Assembly (NCBI GenBank): GCA_964632355.1
Contig: CAZWBW010000038.1
Span: 1-24,751, forward strand
Reading direction: 5' to 3'
Source: JALOAP01 sp964632355
Lineage (GTDB): Bacteria; Chloroflexota; Dehalococcoidia; Tepidiformales; Tepidiformaceae
Length of the DNA stretch: 24,751 bases
Shown: in pieces, positions 20,952 through 24,751 of the stretch
Layout of the letters: every line of letters begins with the position of its first letter
Numbering within the stretch: the stretch's first letter is position 1
Translations under genes and position numbers: made by a program
Notes under the pieces: generated by a model
Seen by the model: the letters and a program-made list of their open reading frames with translations, nothing else
Told to the model about the DNA's origin: nothing
Database searches by the model: none

Positions 20952-21851
20952 CTACCGTGCGCTGTCGTCGGCAACGGCGGAAATGGACGACGGCAGGGCA
21001 CCGGGCCTCCCACGCTCCTTTATCTGCTCGCGCAGTGCATCAGCCTGCGCGAGCAGTTCGTTTACCGACACTCGCCAGGTTTCGGTGGCGTCGGCGGGCC
21101 GGAGGACCAGGAGGTCGAGGGAGTCGACCACGGGTCCGCCGGGACCGTTCTTCGTGATGGCCTCGTCGATGGCGCGCAGACCCCGCGCGAAGGCGTCGTC
21201 GGAGATGCCCAGGAGCGTCGTGTCGGCGCGAAGGGCGGCTCGTTCGCGGAACGCCGCGAGGCTGGGCGCAGACACCTGAGGGACGCTACCGAGCGCCGCG
21301 AATGCGAACCCGGCCCGTTCGAACGTTTCGACGGTGTCCGCAACGGTCGGGAACGACTCGACGACCGATGCGGCCTCCGGGAAATACCGGAACAGCGTGA
21401 TGCCATCGGTCCGGCCGGGGAAGGCACCCCGGACGAGGACGAACCCGGGCAGCGCGAGCACACGGCGCAGTTCGCGGGCGGCCGCGGGCAAATCGGTGAT
21501 GTGGTGGATGACCGTGGAGAGCCACGCGAGCCCGCAGGAATCGTCGCGCAGCGGCAGGCGCTCGGCGACACCACCGAGGTAGTGCACCAGGCTTCGGCTC
21601 CTCGCAGCACGTGCCTGTGCCAGCATCGCTGACGACGGTTCGACGGCGACGACCCGAACGCCGAACCAGTCAGCGAACGCTGCCGCCCACTGGCCAGTCC
21701 CGGCGCCGACGTCGAGCACCGGCAGGTTCCCGTCGCCCGGTACGTACGGCTCGATGGCGTCGCGCCAGTACCCGAGCCATCCCGGTTCGAGCCCGCGTGC
21801 GGCGTCGTAGGCCGCCGCCACCCGGTCGTAGTCGATGCGCGCCACCGGCAC
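20952..21851 (-). CDS. Class I SAM-dependent methyltransferase
   Basis: The 299-residue protein has the Rossmann-type methyltransferase core at its N-terminus: YDRVAAAYDAARG (8-20), motif I LDVGAGTG (46-53), acidic motif II AVEPSS (69-74), and LVHYLGGVAERLPLRDDSCG as motif III/IV. The signature resembles UbiE/type-11 methyltransferases that act on small molecules. The C-terminal half (about 170-299) has no recognised fold and may shape the substrate site. The GTG at 21849-21851 is chosen because GAGG lies 6 nt upstream; an ATG two bases further upstream is in another frame. It lies 66 nt downstream of the flavin reductase gene on the same strand. The substrate is unknown. Confidence 0.9.
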   Translation of the reverse strand: MPVARIDYDRVAAAYDAARGLEPGWLGYWRDAIEPYVPGDGNLPVLDVGAGTGQWAAAFADWFGVRVVAVEPSSAMLAQARAARSRSLVHYLGGVAERLPLRDDSCGLAWLSTVIHHITDLPAAARELRRVLALPGFVLVRGAFPGRTDGITLFRYFPEAASVVESFPTVADTVETFERAGFAFAALGSVPQVSAPSLAAFRERAALRADTTLLGISDDAFARGLRAIDEAITKNGPGGPVVDSLDLLVLRPADATETWRVSVNELLAQADALREQIKERGRPGALPSSISAVADDSAR

Positions 21852-21917
21852 ATTCTGCCTCAGCGGGCAGTGGGAGCGCTGGAGGGCACGCCCGTTGGCC
21901 GCGAGCGGAGAGTTCCC

Positions 21918-22478
21918 TTAGCCGGCGTACTCCCAGCCGAGTTCTCGTTCGGTGAGCATTTCTCCGGGGCGAACGACATCGCCATCGGTTACGCGCCCGA
22001 TCACGAGCGTGTGGTCGCCGACCGGGACGAACTGCTCGACTTCGCAGGTAAACCAGCCGAGTGCCTGCTCGAGGATGGGGCAGCCGTTCTCGTGGAGGTG
22101 GTACGGGATGCCAGCAAGCTTTTGGACGATGAGCGACTGCATCTCTTCCGGGCGGCCCTTCACCTTGCGGGCTTCCGACGGCATGACCACCTGCCGGGCG
22201 ATTTCGTGGCCGTCCTTTTCGTGGAGCAGGTTCACCGAAAACACGTTCGTTTCGCGGATGAAGCGCAGCGTTCGTGCGTCGTTTTCGACGGAGAGCGCGA
22301 CCAGCCGGGGCTTGAACGAGACCTGCATCAGCCAGTCGGCGAGCATTGCGTTCAGCTCACCCGAGGCGCTCCGCGAACCGATAACGTGGACCCCGTAAGC
22401 GAGCTTGAGCATCGCTTTTTCGGGGCCTTCGAGTTCCTTGGGGACTCCGGGGAGGGAAGGGAGGTCGGGGTGGGTCAC
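21918..22478 (-). CDS. Flavin reductase-like FMN-binding protein
   Basis: Members of this family bind FMN in a split-barrel dimer and reduce flavin or supply it to a partner oxygenase. The product of about 186 residues has the split-barrel strand pattern: LAYGVHVIGSRSASGELNAML, FKPRLVALSVENDARTL, FSVNLLHEKDGHEIARQV, LGWFTCEVEQFVPVGDHTLVIGRV. The last of these contains the GDHTLVIGRV motif typical of the family. The start at GTG (22478) is preferred to ATG at 22490 because GGAGG lies 5 nt before the GTG and nothing suitable precedes the ATG; the difference is four residues. Whether it serves a monooxygenase is unknown; none is in the window. Confidence 0.9.
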   Translation of the reverse strand: MTHPDLPSLPGVPKELEGPEKAMLKLAYGVHVIGSRSASGELNAMLADWLMQVSFKPRLVALSVENDARTLRFIRETNVFSVNLLHEKDGHEIARQVVMPSEARKVKGRPEEMQSLIVQKLAGIPYHLHENGCPILEQALGWFTCEVEQFVPVGDHTLVIGRVTDGDVVRPGEMLTERELGWEYAG

Positions 22479-22623
22479 AGGCGCCTCCATCGACGTGAGT
22501 TCCGTTCATGGTGCCATGGGGCCGCTGAGCGAACACGGCCCGATGCCGTGGGAACGGTTGAAAACCCATCGCAGGATGGCCAAGGAGACGGCCACGCGCC
22601 ACACGAGAACGTTCGAGCGACAG

Positions 22624-23127
22624 TCACGATTTGAGCGCGAGAATTTCCTGGAGGAGCAAGTCGAGCGAGGCCTCGGCGATGGCGAGCATGATCTCGACGC
22701 GCGAACCGGAGAGCTGAAGCTCGATGGCTTTCGTGCCGTCCGGGCCAGCGACTGCGAGGGCCACACTCCCAACCGGCTTCGGCGAACGGCGGCTCCCCTG
22801 CGGACCAGCGATACCGCTTTCGGCCACGGCGAAGTCGACGCCGCTTCGGTCGCGGACGGCCGTGGCAGTGGCGATGACGGCCTCGGGGCTGACAGCGCCG
22901 TACGTCTTGAGAAGTTCGGGATCAACGCCGAGTTCGATTTTCGATTTGCCGGAATAGGCGATGTAGCCACGGTCGAACCAGTTCGAGGCGCCGGGGACCG
23001 AGAGCACCCGCGCGGCGATGAGACCACCAGCGGTCGACTCAACCGTGGCGAGCCGGGCGCCACGCGCCTGAAGTTCGCGCCCCACGCGGGCCGCAAGTTC
23101 GTCGTTTTCGAAGGGAACGGCTGGCAT
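22624..23127 (-). CDS. pncC: Nicotinamide-nucleotide amidase PncC (CinA C-terminal domain)
   Basis: PncC deamidates nicotinamide mononucleotide, feeding NAD recycling. The 167-residue protein is a stand-alone CinA-C domain of normal length. Motifs are VESTAGGLIAARVL with S31, GYIAYSGKSKIELGVDPELL, GAVSPEAV, and VAESGIAGPQGS followed by KPVGSVALAV. Most members have ESCTGG at the first motif; here it is ESTAGG, but S31 is kept. The ATG at 23125-23127 has a TAGAGT -10-like box 6 nt upstream and no ribosome-binding site, suggesting a leaderless mRNA. It lies 36 nt after the VWA gene on the same strand. Confidence 0.93.
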   Translation of the reverse strand: MPAVPFENDELAARVGRELQARGARLATVESTAGGLIAARVLSVPGASNWFDRGYIAYSGKSKIELGVDPELLKTYGAVSPEAVIATATAVRDRSGVDFAVAESGIAGPQGSRRSPKPVGSVALAVAGPDGTKAIELQLSGSRVEIMLAIAEASLDLLLQEILALKS

Positions 23128-23133
23128 GCGCGT

Positions 23134-23139
23134 ACTCTA
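23134..23139 (-). promoter_or_regulatory. Putative leaderless -10 of pncC
   Basis: On the minus strand TAGAGT (complement of ACTCTA) lies 6 nt before the pncC ATG. No matching -35 is seen within the 3' end of the VWA gene. The call rests on position and the TAnnnT pattern shared with other genes here. Confidence 0.3.
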
Positions 23140-23163
23140 CCGCACGGCCGGGACTGGCACGCG

Positions 23164-24177
23164 CTAGGGGAAACGGTTGAACCAGTAGAGCGCGAGACCA
23201 CCGCCGGCGGCGAGCGCGACGAGCGCGGCGGCGACGAAGGCCGGGGTGATCTCCCGCTTCTCGCTGTCGTAGCCGATGCGGGAGCCGAGGTCTTCGTAGA
23301 TGCCGCGAAGTTCGTCGGCGTCGGGGGCGGAGAAGAAGCGGGCGCCGGTACGCTCGGCGATCTCCTCCAACGTCTCCTCGTCGGGCGGCACGCGAACCGA
23401 GCGGAGGATGCCGCTTGCGTCGGGGATCTGGACGATCCCGTCCTGCGTGCCGAGCGCGATGGTGAACACGGGCAGTCCGAAACCAGCGGCCTCATCGGCG
23501 GCGGCGAGCGGGTCGGCGCTGCCGGCGGTGTTGTACCCGTCCGACAGGAGCACGACAACGACCGGGGCGTCTTCGCCGGGATCTCGCTGGCGGGACGGTG
23601 TCGGAGACGCGTCCTGGCCGTTGCCGGACTGGTTGAGCTGCTCCATGCGCGCGAGGTCGAGGGCGTGCATGAGCGCGTCGCCCATGGCCGTACCGCCGTT
23701 CGCCCAGAGCGAATAGAGCGCGTCGAGCACCGCCTCGCGATCGGTGGTCGGCATCACCCGGGTCTGCACGCCGGTAGAGAACGTGATAAGCGAGACGCGG
23801 AAGCCCTCCGGCAGGTCGTCGATCAGGACTGCGGCGGCGTCCTGGGCCGCGGCGAGGCGGGTGGGCTGGACGTCTTGCGCGTTCATCGAACCGGAGATGT
23901 CGGTCACGAGGATGACGGTTGCCTCTTCGCGGGGGACCGAGACGGAGATCTCCGGCCGCGCGAGGGCGATGATGAGCGCAGCGAGCGCACCGATGTAGAG
24001 CACCGGCGGGACATGGCGCCGCCAGCCGGGCGTTTCATCGACGATGTTCGCGAGCAGGTCGAGGTTGGTGAAGTGAACCGCGTACCGAGCGCGGCGGTTC
24101 TGCGCGGCCACGTACCCAAGGACCACAACGGGAACGAGGAGCAGCAGGAGAAGGGCAAGCGGCCAGGCGAAGCTCAT
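23164..24177 (-). CDS. VWA-domain membrane protein (BatA-like)
   Basis: BatA-like proteins are membrane-anchored von Willebrand A domain proteins that work with MoxR AAA ATPases and DUF58 proteins, probably as chaperone or envelope-assembly factors. The 337-residue product has two N-terminal membrane segments (about 4-24 and 57-73), a VWA domain (about 87-300) and a C-terminal membrane segment (312-332). The MIDAS metal site is complete: DISGS (D93, S95, S97), T163 in GGTAMGDAL, and D213 in LSDGYN. A hydrophilic loop rich in Gln, Asn and Pro (180-205) is inserted between helices. The ATG at 24175-24177 overlaps the DUF58 stop (ATGA), with GAGGG upstream. Extending the frame to 24483 would only read the other strand of DUF58 coding sequence. 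Confidence 0.92.
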   Translation of the reverse strand: MSFAWPLALLLLLLVPVVVLGYVAAQNRRARYAVHFTNLDLLANIVDETPGWRRHVPPVLYIGALAALIIALARPEISVSVPREEATVILVTDISGSMNAQDVQPTRLAAAQDAAAVLIDDLPEGFRVSLITFSTGVQTRVMPTTDREAVLDALYSLWANGGTAMGDALMHALDLARMEQLNQSGNGQDASPTPSRQRDPGEDAPVVVVLLSDGYNTAGSADPLAAADEAAGFGLPVFTIALGTQDGIVQIPDASGILRSVRVPPDEETLEEIAERTGARFFSAPDADELRGIYEDLGSRIGYDSEKREITPAFVAAALVALAAGGGLALYWFNRFP

Positions 24178-24751
24178 TTCGGCGCGCCCTCCGTCAGGAA
24201 GCCTGTGAGCGTCCGCAGCCAATCGCCGTCGGTGGAGAGCACGACGTGGTTGGCGCCGGCCTGGCGAAGGTCCGCGGCGAGCGATGCGCGCTCCTCGGCT
24301 GCAGCAGCGGCGAATCGCTCGCGGATGCGCCGCTGGCTGGTGTCGACACGGAGCTGCCGGCCGGTTTCGGGGTCGACGAGCCAGAGCTCGCCGACGTCGG
24401 GGAGTTCCTGTTCGCGTGGGTCGCGAATTTCGACGGCGATGACCGTATGGCGAGCACAAAGTTCGAGGAGTTCGGAGCGCCAATCACGTGGGCCCCGAAA
24501 GTCGGAGACGATCACGACGAGTCGAGACATTCGCGCGAGCCGGTTGACGCGGCGAAGCGCTTCAGCGAGCGAGGTCGTGACGTCTCCGGCGGGCGGTTCG
24601 TCGTGCAGCGCCGAGAGGAGCGCGAGCATGCCCGCGCGGCCCTGTGCCGGGGGCACCGTCTTTGGTGCCGCGTCGCCGAAAGTTATGACGCCGAGGTTGT
24701 TCCCGCGGCGGGTGGCGATGTGCCCCATCGCCAGCGCCACGCCTTCGGCCA
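24174..24751 (-). CDS. DUF58-family protein, C-terminal part (runs off window)
   Basis: DUF58 proteins are VWA-like and are encoded between MoxR ATPases and BatA-type proteins. The visible 191 or so residues read through the window end in an open frame. They include GVALAMGHIATRRGNNLGVI and TFGDAAPKTVPPAQGR, the segment where family members carry A-x-Y-x-A-L-R-x-G-D-x-V-G-L-x-x-F. They also include ALRRVNRLARMSRLVVIVSDFRG, equivalent to the VWA-type S-D-F/D-G strand. The C-terminus reads LRTLTGFLTEGAPK and overlaps the VWA gene start. The N-terminal half and any MoxR gene lie beyond base 24751. The ATG/GTG codons near 24740 are internal, not the start. Confidence 0.88.
   Translation of the reverse strand, partial: AEGVALAMGHIATRRGNNLGVITFGDAAPKTVPPAQGRAGMLALLSALHDEPPAGDVTTSLAEALRRVNRLARMSRLVVIVSDFRGPRDWRSELLELCARHTVIAVEIRDPREQELPDVGELWLVDPETGRQLRVDTSQRRIRERFAAAAAEERASLAADLRQAGANHVVLSTDGDWLRTLTGFLTEGAPK

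Noticed and set aside
24178..24483. N-terminal extension of the VWA protein
   Set aside because: The extra residues read the DUF58 coding region in another frame; the ATG at 24177 is coupled to the DUF58 stop and starts a normal membrane segment.
1..24751. CRISPR array, insertion sequence, prophage, toxin-antitoxin pair or tRNA/rRNA gene
   Set aside because: No direct-repeat array, transposase, integrase, paired small toxin-antitoxin frames or tRNA cloverleaf was seen on either strand.

Overview
The window is a GC-rich, densely packed bacterial chromosome segment with mostly core and metabolic genes on both strands. No rRNA, tRNA, insertion sequence, phage gene or CRISPR array was seen. Several features suggest Chloroflexota, perhaps a Dehalococcoidia/Tepidiforma-like lineage: a Gram-positive-type SRP RNA with an Alu domain, the yabE-ksgA-ispE order, a zinc-ribbon MscL, abundant acyl-CoA enzymes, and -10 boxes lying 6-9 nt before start codons. 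This taxonomic guess is inference; no marker gene here settles it.

Layout. (1) 1-770: the N-terminal third of gdhA (minus strand) with a long structured leader and a gene-free 409-bp region. (2) 770-4860: a minus-strand biotin operon in transcription order birA, bioY, an ECF ATPase, and an ECF ATPase fused to its transmembrane EcfT subunit. The genes overlap one another, and a BirA-type operator covers the birA start. (3) 5018-6225: alpha-methylacyl-CoA racemase ending in a textbook terminator. (4) 6276-7157: an orphan PD-(D/E)XK-nuclease-like protein, convergent with mutS2 (7154-9520). (5) 9626-11700: biotin carboxylase and biotin carrier protein, the consumers of the biotin taken up by module 2. 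(6) 11760-12031: the large SRP RNA with its own promoter. (7) 12101-15731: a YabE-like 3D/G5 cell-wall protein, ksgA, ispE and a small membrane protein. (8) 15843-17848: a PHP phosphoesterase and a divergent Ca2+/cation antiporter. (9) 17850-19158 (minus): OsmC and an endonuclease/exonuclease/phosphatase protein. (10) 19222-20944: zinc-ribbon MscL and an acyl-CoA dehydrogenase. (11) 20952-24751 (minus): a methyltransferase, a flavin reductase, a PncC/CinA-C amidase, and a VWA plus DUF58 pair of the Bat/MoxR type that runs off the window.

Functionally, the window joins biotin scavenging with BirA autoregulation, biotin-dependent acyl-CoA carboxylation, and branched-chain acyl-CoA metabolism (racemase, dehydrogenase). 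The rest is housekeeping: protein targeting, rRNA methylation, isoprenoid synthesis, DNA/ribosome quality control and osmotic protection. I found no clear-cut new multi-gene system. The most notable items are the BirA operator overlapping the birA start, the EcfA-EcfT fusion, the orphan nuclease-like gene, the recurring leaderless-type promoter arrangement and the zinc-ribbon MscL.
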